Below are positions 20,901 through 30,645 of a DNA stretch of 64,000 nucleotides, piece by piece. Under the pieces are notes generated by a model, which was given only the letters and a program-made list of their open reading frames with translations, had not been told where the DNA came from and ran no database searches. Numbering within the stretch: the stretch's first letter is position 1; each line of letters opens with the position of its first letter. Both the position numbers and the translations under genes were made by a program. Source of the stretch: Rhodanobacteraceae bacterium (GTDB lineage Bacteria > Pseudomonadota > Gammaproteobacteria > Xanthomonadales > SZUA-5); NCBI GenBank assembly GCA_016717705.1, contig JADKFD010000025.1, positions 10,907 through 74,906 of the forward strand, written 5' to 3'.

Positions 20901-22149
20901 GCCCGGTACGCCGGGCAGTGCCAACGTGCGGGTCAGCCTGAACTTTGGCACGCCGGCGGCACCGCAATGGCTGGAAGCGCGCGGCAGCTTCGCGGTGACG
21001 CGCGAGAGCGTGGTCGCCGATGCCGACCTCGATGGCCTGCCGGACCGCTTCGAAGTCCGCCAGCCCTGCCTCAACCCGAGCGTCGCCGACGCCACCAGCG
21101 ACCGCGACGGTGATGGCGCCAGCAATGCCGCCGAGTTCGCCGCTGGCAGCGATCCTTGCGATGTCGACAGCGACGATGGCGGCGAGCGCGATGGTTCCGA
21201 ACTGGCCGCCGGTCGCTTTGCGCTGGATGCCAGCGACGATGGCATCTCGCGCATCCGCGACGTCGAGATCCTGTCGCAGTTGCCTGAGCACGAAGTGGCA
21301 ACGCCGCTGCCAGCGTTCACCCACACGCTGCGCTTCGACAGCGATCCGGCCTATGCCAGCGTCCTGGTCAAACGCGCCCTTGCGCCCACGGGTCCGTTCA
21401 CCGATCACGCGGTCATCGACGCGGTGGTCGCCAACGGTCGCTATGCCGATCCTGGCCTGGTCAACGGTCAGGCCTACTGCTACCAGTTGATCGCGCGCAC
21501 CGCGGCAATGGTCACTGCCGCGGCCAGCGATCTGGTCTGCGCCACTGCCCGCGGCGATTCCAGCGCGCCGCGCGGCAGCATCATCCTGAACGACGGCGAC
21601 CCGCGCAGCGGTGCCAGCCTGCTCAGCGCTGCCATCGCGGTCGACCACGAGAGCAGCGCCGGCATGCAGATGCGCTTGGCGTTGCCGGACGGCAGCGACA
21701 GCGGCTGGCTCAACCACGCGCCACTGCTGAGCATCGATGCCAGCAGCCTGATCGCACCGGCAGTGGCCACGGTGGCGCTGACCCTGCGCGACGCCGCTGG
21801 CAACGAATCCATCCAGTATGTGGACGACATCGATCTGCTAGCCGCAGCGAACCTCGGCGCGATCTCCGGGCAGGTTCGCGTCGACACCCGCTTCGGCGAT
21901 GCCGATGTGCCACTTGCGGATGTCGCGGTGATGCCCGATGCCGCGACGGAACCTGGGACACGCAGCAGCGCGGACGGCAGCTTCCTGCTCGGCAATCTGC
22001 CACCCGGCAACTACAGCCTCGAATTCGAATTGCCGGGCTACGCGACGCGATTCGTGGCCAATGTGGTGGTCAGCGGCGGCGCGACGCAGTCGCTTGGCGT
22101 GGTGCGCTTGATCCCGCAGCCCTTGTTCCGCAGCGGGTTTGAGGATTGA
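17977..22149 (+). CDS. Secreted HExxH metallopeptidase-like / von Willebrand A domain protein with LFRSGFED tail
   Basis: This 1390-aa exported protein starts with a signal peptide (CAAALLCALSASTAQA). Residues about 30-300 hold a putative zinc site, VGHELFHHIQFGY (His148, Glu149, His152). A VWA domain begins at about 575 with an intact MIDAS, VAVDTSASMG (Asp581, Ser583, Ser585), and later VIVTDSGDG. A probable beta domain lies at about 790-1000. Asp-rich thrombospondin-3/EF-like calcium repeats follow at about 1015-1080 (DADLDGLPDRFE, DRDGDGASNAAEF). A carboxypeptidase-regulatory-like domain lies at about 1290-1380 (GAISGQV, GSFLLGNLPPGNYSLEF), ending in LFRSGFED. The order metallopeptidase-VWA recalls CLCA proteins. 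An odd planctomycete-prepilin-like motif sits at about 519-538. The substrate is unknown. Confidence 0.85.
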   Translation: MPHPSAPVCAAALLCALSASTAQAALPANQPPLEQVTSTPNFDYQMRRGLSGTVHFMPSSKVYKAGDALDRSGTPAPGNPLGYHPGYVNRGFREPYFLSTTKDVVFWACANGVPFDCDNGFAIPEQIIMPTEVYGKASESCIRGIVGHELFHHIQFGYNLDGGGSGDNCGGGYGATACEGHARALQDKIYFDLDLDPAASCVATFRGQVNGYLDQPDVNIWQASYGSALFWTYLMEQYGSYPFEPGLGVDFLVDWWERARDEMSNPSIYGVTDDTIKQSRPDDNATNAFHDFTIANTLKARDLSQVSDAFRARYTYRDEDPVPLRDNQMAFKQAAISQAVTVPPNGSAVSLNINARRFGARYYDFITEFCPTGNTLEFRATPTAAIPLQGNAQLILPDGLFSLIALEGSTGPGKPRKLLKHRARDWKQTLVQPATRYNRITAIVSGWHTDFAGSISMRCLAPPPLPLVAGISTARPLVSGAPGSASLAQFSIDVSEPGGGGLDTLDIDDFQIVIDPAGIGLLLPAVQKVREAAARMKVSVQTPNLPLGAYDAQLRAAGQTIDIPGGFRVGAHQPEVLVAVDTSASMGLPTGAPRLNTLKIAAQRLGHALPSNARLGLLRFAGSAATPGSNVSQITALASLSVAHRALWLADLAALNPTPQPTIKLENVLITGISAFNAQGADGERHLVIVTDSGDGSALDVAALVTQARNAGIRLHLLALGAAADQPLLARLASQTGGSYAYVDVPVTGANRSELAAALDDVVNQITRRQSVRTASASTGSASPAVLTIPIDPGVDAGNPHVKVFDGITSQAFSAVRLYRPDNSQVLAGPDVQIFQNAQSFAFHVANAPTGQWRLEVDSSAAGGAIAFDYAAAVVDPTRSLKLGFSRPGGDNENVEYFRIGEPVLIQAALTDLTGGPTPPSATAGLTKSGPGTLILNLRDDGTLGDQFAGDRIYSAIYRASDSGSPTGFLDDESAPGTPGSANVRVSLNFGTPAAPQWLEARGSFAVTRESVVADADLDGLPDRFEVRQPCLNPSVADATSDRDGDGASNAAEFAAGSDPCDVDSDDGGERDGSELAAGRFALDASDDGISRIRDVEILSQLPEHEVATPLPAFTHTLRFDSDPAYASVLVKRALAPTGPFTDHAVIDAVVANGRYADPGLVNGQAYCYQLIARTAAMVTAAASDLVCATARGDSSAPRGSIILNDGDPRSGASLLSAAIAVDHESSAGMQMRLALPDGSDSGWLNHAPLLSIDASSLIAPAVATVALTLRDAAGNESIQYVDDIDLLAAANLGAISGQVRVDTRFGDADVPLADVAVMPDAATEPGTRSSADGSFLLGNLPPGNYSLEFELPGYATRFVANVVVSGGATQSLGVVRLIPQPLFRSGFED

Positions 22150-22174
22150 ACCGGCGCCGCGGCACGCCGGCCGT

Positions 22175-22305
22175 CGTAGGCCGGTGTGCGCGGCTTCATC
22201 GCGCTCACCGGCGCTCCTGTCCGGGACCAACCGAAGAGCGCCGGGGAACGCGCGTGGCGTTTCGCGCATCGACAAGCTTCGTCGCGGCGCGTACCCCGGC
22301 CTACG
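22175..22305. repeat. Long imperfect hairpin, REP-like
   Basis: CGTAGGCCGG at 22175-22184 pairs with CCGGCCTACG at 22296-22305, and further partial pairing lies inside. It occupies the start of the 345-base gap 22150-22494. Nothing else clear is seen there apart from a GGGAG ribosome site ahead of the kinase at 22495. Confidence 0.5.
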
Positions 22306-22494
22306 CAATGGCGATCCTTGCGGCTTTACGGCAAGTTGGAGCCGGGAGCCGGCGGTTGATCTGTGACCGCGCGCTGGGTCGTACTGTAGCTTCTGACGCA
22401 ACCAGCCTGCAGCTGGGAAGAGGCCTGGCTCCGCGAGCGTGCCCGTCCTCGCCGCGAACCGATCCACCAGGTCACAGACGATACGGGAGCCCGC

Positions 22495-25022
22495 ATGAGT
22501 ACTGAGCAGACCGATTGGCAAAGAATGCGGGCCCTGTTCGAGCAGGCCCTGGAGCTGCCGCCTGCCGAACGCGCGGCGTTTCTGGAAACCCGCTGCGCGG
22601 GACAACCCGAGCTGCGCGCTGAAGTCGAAGCGCTGCTCGCCGCCGACACGCAAGCCAGCGCGCAGTCGCCCGAGCTTGTGGCGTTGGCCCCCGCCCTGCT
22701 CCAGGCACTCGCCGACGACCAACGACGCACAGACGACGCGCGTCTGACTGGCATGCGCGCAGGCGCCTGGCGCCTGCTGCGCGAGATCGGCCGCGGCGGC
22801 ATGGGCACCGTCTATCTGGCCGAGCGCGATGACGGCGCCTATGCGCAGCAAGCGGCGGTGAAGCTGCTGCGCGCCGACTGGCCCGGCAGCGAGATGGATC
22901 GGCGGCTGGAGGCCGAGCGGCAAATCCTGGCCGGGCTGGATCATCCGGGCATTGCGCGCCTGCTCGACGGCGGCAACACCGACGACGGCCGGCCCTTTCT
23001 GGTGCTCGATTACGTCGACGGCCTGCCGATCGGTCGCTGGTGCGACGAGCGGCGGCTCGCTGTAGCCGAGCGCATCCGCCTGTTCCTGCAGGTGTGCGCC
23101 GCGGTGGCGCACGCGCATCGCTGCCTGATCGTGCACCGCGACCTGAAGCCGTCGAACATCCTGGTGACCACCGACGGCCAGGTCAAACTGCTCGATTTCG
23201 GTATCGCCAAGTTGTTGCAGGGCGTCGGCGACGCGTCGACGCAGACCATGCGCTCGTTCACCCCGGAATACGCGGCACCCGAGCAGGTCAGCGGCGCGCC
23301 CATCACTACCGGTGTCGATGTGCATGCGCTCGGTCTGTTGCTGTACGAACTGCTGACCGGCAAGCGCGCCTTCGGGCAAACCGATTCGACGCCGGCTGCC
23401 TATGAGCAGGCGATCCTGCACGACCAGGCGCTGGCACCATCGCGCGCGGCGGTTGAAGGCAGCGATGCGCCTGAGCGCGCCGCCCGTTGTCAGCTGACGC
23501 CGGCGGCGCTGGCGTCCAGGCTGCGCGGCGACCTCGACGCCATCGTCGCCAAGGCCCTGCGCAAGGAGCCGGAGCAGCGCTATGCCAGCGTCGAGGCGCT
23601 CGCCGATGATCTCCATCGCCACCTGGCGCTGGAACCGGTGCAAGCACGCCGGGGTGCCTGGCGCTATCGCAGCGGGCGCTTTCTGCGCCGGCATGCGCTG
23701 GCGGCGGGGTTCGCGACCTTGGCGCTCCTTGCGGTATTGGCGGGATCGGCCTTCTCGCTGTGGCAGGCCAGCATCGCGCGCGCCGAACGCGATCGCGCGC
23801 AAACCGCATTGGTCACCGCCGAGGCGGTCACCAACTTCCTGACGCAGTTGCTGGCGAAGGCAACGCCCGATGCCGGCAAGGGCAAGGATCTGAGCGTGCG
23901 CGAGGCGCTCGATCTGGCGGCGACGGACCTCGACAAGAAGTTCACCGAGCAACCGCATGTGCGAGCCCGCATCCAGATGCTGCTGGGCAATGTCTACACC
24001 ATCCTCGGGGCCTACGAGAAAGCCGAGGTGCAGCTGCGCGCCGGACTGGAGGTGATCGTCAAGCTGCATGGCGAGTCCAGCATGGAAGTGACCGATGCAC
24101 TCAGCTTGCTGGCAAACAACCTGAGAATGCAGGGAGCGCTCGACGAAGCCAATGAGGTGATCACCCGTGCGCATGCGATTGCTACCAAGGCCATCGGCGC
24201 CAATGCCGAACAAACCCTGTGGCTGCTGTCGGACGTCGGTCTCAACGCCTATGAGCGCGGCCAGTACAACGAGGCCGCAACCGCCTTCGCCGCGGCGCTG
24301 GACGGCATGCGCAAGCTGCCCGATGCCAATCCGCGGGCGATCGCCAATGTGCTGCACAACCATGCCGCCGCGCTGACCCGCGCCGAGCGCTATGAAGACG
24401 CCGAGGCCGCACACCTGGAATCACTGGCGATCCGCCGCCGTCTGTTCACCGATCCGCACACCAACATCGCCACCGGACTGCACCAGCTCGGCGTGACCAA
24501 GGCGGCGCAGAAGCAATACGCCGAGGCGGCGCGTTACTTCAACGAGGCGCGCGCGCAGTACCTGATCCTGGTCGGGCCGGAGCACGAGAATGTGTTGATC
24601 GAAGATCTGGCGCTGGCGCGACTGGAGGTCGACCAGGGCCACTTCGATGTCGCCGTGCCGCTGTTGCAGGCGCTGCTGCTGCGGCATCAGAAGCTGCTCG
24701 GCGACGACCACGAAGACACCGCCAGCTGCGCCGTGGAACTGGCCGACGCGCTGCAGCACAGCGGCCAGCAACAGGCGGCGCAAGCGTTGATCACCCCGCC
24801 ATCGCGGTGCTGGAAAAGACCTATCCCGAAGGCCACAACGCGCTGGCCGGCGCCCTGCGCGTGCAACTGGCGCTGGAAAAGGACCGCGGCGAGCAGTCCT
24901 GCGCGCTCGCCGAACGCATCGCCGGCATGCTGCTGCGCAGCTACGGCCCGGCGCATTCCCGGGTGCGCGCGGCGCAGGCGGTGGCGACTGAATGCGCGAA
25001 CGGCGAACCAGCCAGTGAGTAG
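22495..25022 (+). CDS. Ser/Thr protein kinase with membrane helix and TPR domain, frameshift near the C terminus
   Basis: This is a PknB-type kinase. An N-terminal helical region (ALELPPAERAAFLE..EVEALLAAD) precedes the kinase domain at about 85-370: GRGGMGTVYLAE loop, catalytic Lys123 in AAVK, HRDLKPSN with Asp216, and DFGIAK with Asp234. All key residues are present, so it should be active. A membrane helix at about 398-420 is followed by an extended TPR region, probably periplasmic. The frame runs to 25038 but turns into nonsense after HSGQQQAAQALI. The natural ending (VLEKTYPEGHNALAGALRV to CANGEPASE) continues in the next frame, closing at 25022. One base appears to be missing near 24790. 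No sigma factor gene adjoins it. It converges on the next kinase with about 77 bases between them. Confidence 0.88.
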
Positions 25023-25024
25023 GA

Positions 25025-25098
25025 TGAGGCGAGCGTAGCGAACCGCATCGATCGCGGACGTCGCGAACCGCATCGATCACGGACGTTGCGAACCGCAT
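25025..25098. repeat. Three tandem AACCGCATC repeats between convergent kinases
   Basis: The short space between the two convergent kinase genes holds three spaced copies of GCGAACCGCATC. They are separated by near-identical GATCGCGGACGTC / GATCACGGACGTT linkers. They are the inverse of the repeat at 10113 and 33474. The position suggests a role at the 3' ends of both transcripts. Confidence 0.55.
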
Positions 25099-25099
25099 C

Positions 25100-27500
25100 C
25101 TATTTGCTCGCTGCCGGCGCATACCGCTGCAGGCGCGCCTGCGCGCGCCGGGTGAATTCATGCTCGGCGCCGAGCGTGGCCAGCAGACGCTCAGCCGCAT
25201 GGCGCATGCGCTGCACGCCGGATTCGGCCTCGCCGCTGGCCACCAGCGCCGCGCCGAGCAGACTCTCGCTGTTGAGGCGCACCGGATGGTCGGCCGGCAA
25301 CATGCGCTCGCGCTGCGTCATGGCGTCGCGCAGTTCGAGCTCCGCCGCCGCTGCCTGGTCGGCATTGAGCAAAGCCTCGCCGTACATGGCGTGCGCGTAG
25401 GCAGCTATCGGGTTGGCGGCGTCAGCGCGTCGGCGGCCGCCACGGCCTCGCGACCGCGCTGCAGCGCGTCGGCCGTGCGCCCGGCCCGGTTGAGCATGAA
25501 GGTGTGCGAGGCCAGCGTCTGCGCGAGATCGGGATGGGTGTCGCCGAGCACCTGGCGCTGGATGTCCTCGGCTTGCCGGTAGGCACTGTCGGCACCGGCG
25601 AAGTCATCGCGCATCTCGCGCACGTTGGCCAGGTTGAACAGCGCATGCGCGGTGTGCGGATGGCGCTCGCCGTGGGCCGCACGGAAGATCGCCAGGGACT
25701 GCGTGTGCAGGTCTTCGGCGTCGGCGAGTTTGCCCGCGCGACCGCGGGCGACGGCCAGATTGTCGAGCAGTTCAGCCAGACGCGGCGCGTTGGCGGGAAG
25801 CTTTGCGCGCACGCTGGCGATGGCGTCGGCATAGTGGCGTTCGGCCTGCGCAAAGCGCCCGGCCTGCGAATGCAACTCGCCGAGCAGATTGTCGGCCGCG
25901 GCGCGCTCCAGCGCGCTGCCCGGGTCCGCGGCGTAGACCGTGCGGGCCTCGGTCAGCAGCGGCAGTGCCTGGTCGGCTTCGCCGCGCACCAGCCGGATCT
26001 CGCCGAGCACCAGCGCCGCCGCCGCCCGGGCATTGGCGGGCCCGGCTGACACGCGCTTGAAGGCGGCCTCGGCGTTGGCCAGCGCCGGGTCGAGCAGACC
26101 CAGCGCACGATAACTTTGCGCCAGCGTGCGCTGGATCGCCGCGGTCACCTCGGCATCACCGCCCTGCGCCTGTTCCAGGCCACTGGCGGCCGCATCGAGC
26201 AGGCTGACCACGGTGACCTCGCGACCGCCGGTGGCCGGATCGGCGGCGGCCAGCATGCCGGTGAGGAACTCGGTGACGCGCTCGGCGCGATCGCGCTCGC
26301 TGCGCGCGATCTGCGCCTGCTCGTTGGCGCGCCGCGCCTGCACCAGTGCCAGGCCAGCGCCGAGCAGCAGCGCCAGCGCAATGGCGAACGCGGCGCCGAC
26401 CGCAATGCGGTTGCGCGGGCAAACTTGAGCGCGATCTGCAGCGGTGGCGTGGCGCGGGCATGTACCGGTCGGCCTTCGAGATAGCGCCGCAAATCGTCGG
26501 CGAACTGCTGGCAGCTGCGGTAACGACCGGCGACTTCCTTGCTCAAGGCCTTGAGCACGATGTGGTCGAGGTCGCGGTCGATGTTCGCGCCACCATGGGC
26601 ATGCGCCAGCGCACTCGGGCGTGGCGGTTCGACCTGGCACACGATGCGCTCGATCTCGGCCGGCGACAGGGTGGCAATGACGTAGGGGCGCTCGCCGGTC
26701 AGCAACTGGAACAGCAGCACACCCAGCGAATAGACGTCGCTGGCGGTACCCACGCTCTCGCCGCGCGCCTGCTCCGGGCCTGCGTATTCGGGGGTCATCG
26801 GCGACCAGCCGGTCCGGGTCAGGCCGCGCGCCTCCGGTTCGAGCAATTTGGCGATGCCGAAATCGAGCAACTTCGGCACGCCGTCGCCGCCGACCAGGAT
26901 GTTCTCGGGCTTCAGATCGCGGTGCACGATCAGGTGCGCATGCGCGTGCTCCACCGCCTCCAGCACCTGCAGGAACAACTCGATGCGCTGGCGCAGGCCC
27001 AGGCTGGCGCGCTCGCAGTGACGCGTGATCGGCTCGCCCTCGACGTATTCCATCACCACATAGGGTGCGTCGTGGGCCAGATTGCCCGCATCGATCAGCT
27101 TGGCGATGTTGGGGTGATCGAGCGCCGCGAGAATCCGTCGCTCGTTGCCGAAACGCTCGCGCAGATCACCCAGATCATGGCGCAGGAACTTGATCGCGAC
27201 CTGCTTGGCGTACAGCGTATCGGCGCGCTCGGCGAGGAACACGCGGCCCATCCCACCCGAGCCCAGTTCGCGCAACAAGCGATAGGGTCCGACGCGTTGA
27301 TCTGCCTGTGGCTGCGCCGTCGGCAGCAAGGGTCCATCGAGAAAACCTGCCGCAGCGGCATCGGCGGCCAGCAGCGCCTCGAGCTCGTCGCGCAACTTCC
27401 GGTCACCGGCGCATTCGCGACTGATGAACTCGCCACGCTGGTGATCGGGCAATTCCAGCAGCGCGTCGAACAACCGCAGGGTGCGCGCCTGTCCGGTCAC
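25100..27500 (-). CDS. Ser/Thr protein kinase with TPR domain, coupled to an ECF sigma factor; two frameshifts
   Basis: This PknB-type kinase is read from a GTG at 27500 that overlaps the sigma-factor stop as GTGA. The kinase domain at about 72-340 has GSGGMGRVFLAE, VAIK (Lys104), HRDLKPEN (Asp196) and DFGIAK (Asp214), all intact. After RYLEGRPVHARA..ALKF the frame breaks near 26430. The natural path resumes in the next frame as RNRIAVGAAFAIALALLLGA, a membrane helix, then several TPR units (ALFNLANVREMRDDFAGADS). One C seems lost from a run (CCCC read as CCC). A second break near 25418 separates the last TPR unit (MYGEALLNADQAAAAELELR to QRYAPAASK, stop at 25100). The restored protein is about 800 aa. 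Confidence 0.85.
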
Positions 27501-28072
27501 GTTGGCGCCACGCCGTCGTCGGCAAGCGCCTTGTACAACCAGGCGCGCGCGGCGCGAAAGTCGCGGTCCAGGGTAGCCCTTGAAAGCTCCAGCAACTCGC
27601 CGATATCGGCGAACTCCAGACCGGCGAACACGCGCAGTTCGATCACGCGCGCCTTGCGCCGATCGAGCGCTTCCAGTTGCGCCAGCGCCTGATCCAGAGC
27701 CAGCAGGTCGACCGTGTTGCGCGGATCGGGCGGATCGACCGAACTCAAGGTCACCCGCTCGCCACCGAGGCGCTTGTCGGCGTTGCGGGCGCGTGCGTGA
27801 TCCACCAGCACCTGGCGCATGGCGCGTGCAGCCATCGCCAGAAAATGCGCGCGATCGCGCCAGTCCACCTGGCTGGCATCGACCAGCTTCAGATAGGCCT
27901 CGTGCACCAGCGCCGTCGGTTGCAGCGTGCTGGGACCGCGTTCACGCCGCATCTGCGCCGCGGCGACGCCGCGCAGTTCGGCGTACACCAGCGGCAGCAT
28001 GCGATCCAGCGCCTGGGCATCGCCCGCACGCCAGCGCTTGAGCCACACAGTGACGCTTTCGGCCTCAGCCAC
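27497..28072 (-). CDS. ECF sigma factor of the kinase-associated (ECF43/TIGR02999-like) type
   Basis: This 191-aa sigma-70 family factor has region 2 at about 10-85 and region 4 at about 130-185 (VIELRVFAGLEFADIGELL, LSRATLDRDFRAARAWL). The sigma-2.2 segment reads LQPTALVHEAYLKLVDAS. It lacks the acidic DxED patch of ordinary ECF factors, and a Thr (Thr53) stands at that place. In ECF43 factors such as Vibrio EcfP, phosphorylation of a Thr there by a partner kinase enables RNA polymerase binding. The directly following, translationally coupled kinase is the obvious candidate partner. The start is GTG 28072 with GGAAG upstream. No anti-sigma gene is nearby. Confidence 0.88.
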   Translation of the reverse strand: MAEAESVTVWLKRWRAGDAQALDRMLPLVYAELRGVAAAQMRRERGPSTLQPTALVHEAYLKLVDASQVDWRDRAHFLAMAARAMRQVLVDHARARNADKRLGGERVTLSSVDPPDPRNTVDLLALDQALAQLEALDRRKARVIELRVFAGLEFADIGELLELSRATLDRDFRAARAWLYKALADDGVAPT

Positions 28073-28427
28073 GTCGGGCTTCCGGAAAGGTGGGAACCGT
28101 CGCCAAAGTACTCGCGCTGTGCGCCATCTTCAATCGATGGCAATCGGTCCGCAGCGGATCGACCCGCATGCACGTGGGCATACGGCACGACCAGCGGTTG
28201 CGCATTCGAGCCGTGGCAACGCCGGCATGGCGAGGTACCCACTGAACAAGTTACCGCAATCCGCTGCATCCTCGTCGCTGTTGGACCAAGGTCCGATTTG
28301 CCTGACGTGGGGGAGCGCTAGTGTGTGCGAGCCGGATTCTGCGGATCCCACCCGTCCGAGGCTTGGGCGCGCCTTGTCGGATCTTTCAGCAAAGCCTGGT
28401 TTTCCCATCAACTGGAGTGATTGCATC
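28073..28427. other. Divergent intergenic region, sigma factor versus Cys-rich protein
   Basis: These 355 bases separate the minus-strand sigma-kinase operon from the plus-strand Cys-rich protein gene and must hold both promoters. Both strands were read for open frames, and only continuations of shadow frames were found. No strong palindrome or recognisable -35/-10 pair could be assigned. Confidence 0.4.
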
Positions 28428-28853
28428 ATGAACAAGATCAAGCTGTCCCTGCCTGCTGCGCTTGCTGCCGGCGCGCTCATGTTTGCCGCCGCGTCGGCCT
28501 TCGCTGCCGACACCATCGTGGACACCGCAATGGAAGGCTGCAAGGTTGAGCTCGACACCTGGTGCAAGGACGTCACGCCGGGCGAAGGCCGCATCCTGTC
28601 CTGTCTCGCTGCCCGCGAGGACAAGCTGTCCGGGCGCTGCGAATATGCGTTGTACCAGGCCTCGGTGCAGCTGGAAGCTTTCGTCTCCGCGATCCAGCAT
28701 GTCGCCACCGAGTGCAAGACCGACCTCGAGAAGAGCTGCGCCAACATCGAACCGGGCGGCGGCCGTCTGGGTCAGTGCCTGAAGAAGAACGAAGCCACGG
28801 TGACCCCGGCCTGCAAGCAGGCGATGGCCGACACCAAGATGGAAGTGGAATAG
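28428..28853 (+). CDS. Exported cysteine-rich GLG1-like repeat protein
   Basis: This 141-aa protein has a classic signal peptide (MNKIKLSLPAALAAGALMFA, cleaved after SAFA). The mature part holds two Cys-rich repeats of the GLG1 type: C-K-x-ELDTWCKDVTPGEGRILSCL and CKTDLEKSCANIEPGGGRLGQCL, each with the C..W/SC...PG.GR...CL pattern. Eight or more Cys residues suggest disulphide-bonded periplasmic folding. The role of bacterial members is unknown. The start is ATG 28428, with TGGAG upstream. It stands alone, 147 bases before the antiporter gene. Confidence 0.85.
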   Translation: MNKIKLSLPAALAAGALMFAAASAFAADTIVDTAMEGCKVELDTWCKDVTPGEGRILSCLAAREDKLSGRCEYALYQASVQLEAFVSAIQHVATECKTDLEKSCANIEPGGGRLGQCLKKNEATVTPACKQAMADTKMEVE

Positions 28854-29000
28854 CGCGACCTGCGGGGCAATGCCGGCGCGGCGCTTCGGTGCCGCGCCGG
28901 GCCCAAATGCGAATCAGAGGCATTCCACGGAATCATTGTTTCCCATAGGATGGCGCGCCGCGGCCATCCGCGCATGGAAGCGCCTGCTGTGCACCCAGCG

Positions 29001-30206
29001 ATGAACACCACCGAGATCTACCTGATCGCGATGGCGATCATCTTCACGGTGCCGTACCTGATCTGGCGCCTCGGCCGCACCGAGTACTTCGCGCCGCTCG
29101 TAGTGGTGCAGATCGTCACCGGCATTCTGCTCGGGCCCGGCATCCTCGGTGCGGTCTTTCCCGATTACTACAATTTCGTCTTCAACCCGCAGGTCATCCA
29201 GTCGCTCAACGGCGTTGCCTGGTGGGCAGTGATGCTGTTCGTGTTCATTGCCGGCATCGAACTCGATTTGCACAACACCTGGAAGAACCGCCGCGAGAGC
29301 GGAATCACGGCGGGACTGGCATTGGGCATGCCGCTGGCTTTCGGCGCCGGTGCAGCCTTGCTCCTGTTGCCCTACGCCGGCTGGATCGGACCGAAGGCGC
29401 TGACCTGGCAGTTCGTGCTTGGCATCGGCATGTCCTGCGCCGTCACCGCATTGCCGATCCTGATCCTGTTCATGGAGAAACTGGACATCCTGCGCCAGCC
29501 GATCGGCCAGCGCATCCTGCGTTATGCCAGCCTCGATGACATTGCCATCTGGGGTGTGCTCGCCTTTATCCTGATGGACTGGCAGCGGGTCGGCAAGCAA
29601 GTCGGATTCCTGCTGGCCTTCGCTGCCTTGAGTTGGATGTTGCGCCGCCTGATGCTGCGCATACCCGAACGCGACCGCTGGTATGTCGGCCTGATCTGGC
29701 TGGCGCTGTGCGGCTTCGGCGCCGACTGGTCCGGCCTGCATTTCATGGTCGGCGCTTTTCTCGCCGGCGTGGTGATCGACGCCGCCTGGTTCAACCAGGA
29801 ACGCATGGATCTGCTGCGCCACCACGTGCTGCTGGTGATCATGCCGGTGTTCTTTCTCAGCACCGGATTGCGCACCAACTGGGCGATGGGCGGATCGGCG
29901 GTGTTCCTGGTCGCCGGCCTGCTGCTGGTCGCCTCGGTCAGCGGCAAGCTGCTCGGCACGCATCTGGCCGGCCGCATCCTCAAGTGGCAGCCCGGGGAGG
30001 CGTCGATGATCGGCTGGCTGCTGCAGACCAAGGCGCTGATCATGATCATCTTTGCCAATGTGCTGCTGGACAAGCAGATCATCACCAGCGAGACCTTCAC
30101 CGCGCTGCTCTTGATGGCGGTGGCCAGCACCATGCTCACGGTGCCGGTGGTCGCGCCGAAGTTGCGCAGCACCGATATGGCGCGGCGCGTGCTGGACGAA
30201 ACGTAG
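29001..30206 (+). CDS. CPA2-type cation:proton antiporter
   Basis: This 401-aa inner-membrane protein has about 12 hydrophobic segments and the sodium/hydrogen exchanger fold of the CPA2 (Kef-like) group. Marks are VVVQIVTGILLGPGILG, FIAGIELDL, the unwound-helix region ASLDDIAIWGVLAF with paired Asp residues for ion transport, and FMVGAFLAGVVID. It lacks the C-terminal TrkA-N domain of KefB/KefC, so it is a short antiporter. ATG 29001 fits the first membrane helix best; ATG 28974 is also possible. A GTG-like hairpin follows the stop. Confidence 0.88.
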   Translation: MNTTEIYLIAMAIIFTVPYLIWRLGRTEYFAPLVVVQIVTGILLGPGILGAVFPDYYNFVFNPQVIQSLNGVAWWAVMLFVFIAGIELDLHNTWKNRRESGITAGLALGMPLAFGAGAALLLLPYAGWIGPKALTWQFVLGIGMSCAVTALPILILFMEKLDILRQPIGQRILRYASLDDIAIWGVLAFILMDWQRVGKQVGFLLAFAALSWMLRRLMLRIPERDRWYVGLIWLALCGFGADWSGLHFMVGAFLAGVVIDAAWFNQERMDLLRHHVLLVIMPVFFLSTGLRTNWAMGGSAVFLVAGLLLVASVSGKLLGTHLAGRILKWQPGEASMIGWLLQTKALIMIIFANVLLDKQIITSETFTALLLMAVASTMLTVPVVAPKLRSTDMARRVLDET

Positions 30207-30239
30207 CCCGGTGACCTCGGCAGCGGTGCGTTCACCGGG
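30207..30239. terminator. Hairpin between convergent antiporter and vapC genes
   Basis: CCCGGTG (30207-30213) pairs with CACCGGG (30233-30239), starting one base after the antiporter stop. It has no T-run. The same CCCGGTG/CACCGGG arms recur at 56562-56592, so this is a member of a repeat family as well as a likely 3' end. Confidence 0.45.
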
Positions 30240-30258
30240 GCGGCGACGGGCTGAATTG

Positions 30259-30645
30259 TCATTGCCCCCGCTTGGGCCAATACCGAACGCCGGCGAGACC
30301 ATCGAAATCTGCGTCCTGGGTCCAGACGATGGCGCCGACGCTTTGCGCGGTCGCGTAGATGATGCTGTCGGCCAGAGGCAGCTTGAGGCGCTTGCCCACC
30401 GCAGCAGCGCGGATCGCCAAGGCCGCATCAAGGTCCACGACTTGGCTCTGCTGCATGACGGCCACGCATTGCAAGGCCGCAGCATCGTCGCGCTGCTGGC
30501 TTACTCTCTTGAACACTTCCAGCACGCTGATTGAAGGTACGCGCAGGCTCGCCGTGTCCTCGATGGCTGCCGCGAAGTGCTTGGCATTCGGCCCGTCGGC
30601 GAAATATTCCAACCACGCCGACGAGTCGACGACGTTCGCGGTCAT
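30259..30645 (-). CDS. vapC: VapC-family PIN-domain toxin
   Basis: This 128-aa PIN-domain ribonuclease is the toxin of a type II pair. Acidic active-site residues are visible: Asp7 in VVDSSAWLEY, Glu43 in SVLEVFKRV, Asp93 in LPLADSIIYATA and Asp111 in WTQDADFDGL. The length is typical. Its ATG overlaps the antitoxin stop as ATGA (30642-30645), so it is translated after the antitoxin. Confidence 0.92.
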   Translation of the reverse strand: MTANVVDSSAWLEYFADGPNAKHFAAAIEDTASLRVPSISVLEVFKRVSQQRDDAAALQCVAVMQQSQVVDLDAALAIRAAAVGKRLKLPLADSIIYATAQSVGAIVWTQDADFDGLAGVRYWPKRGQ

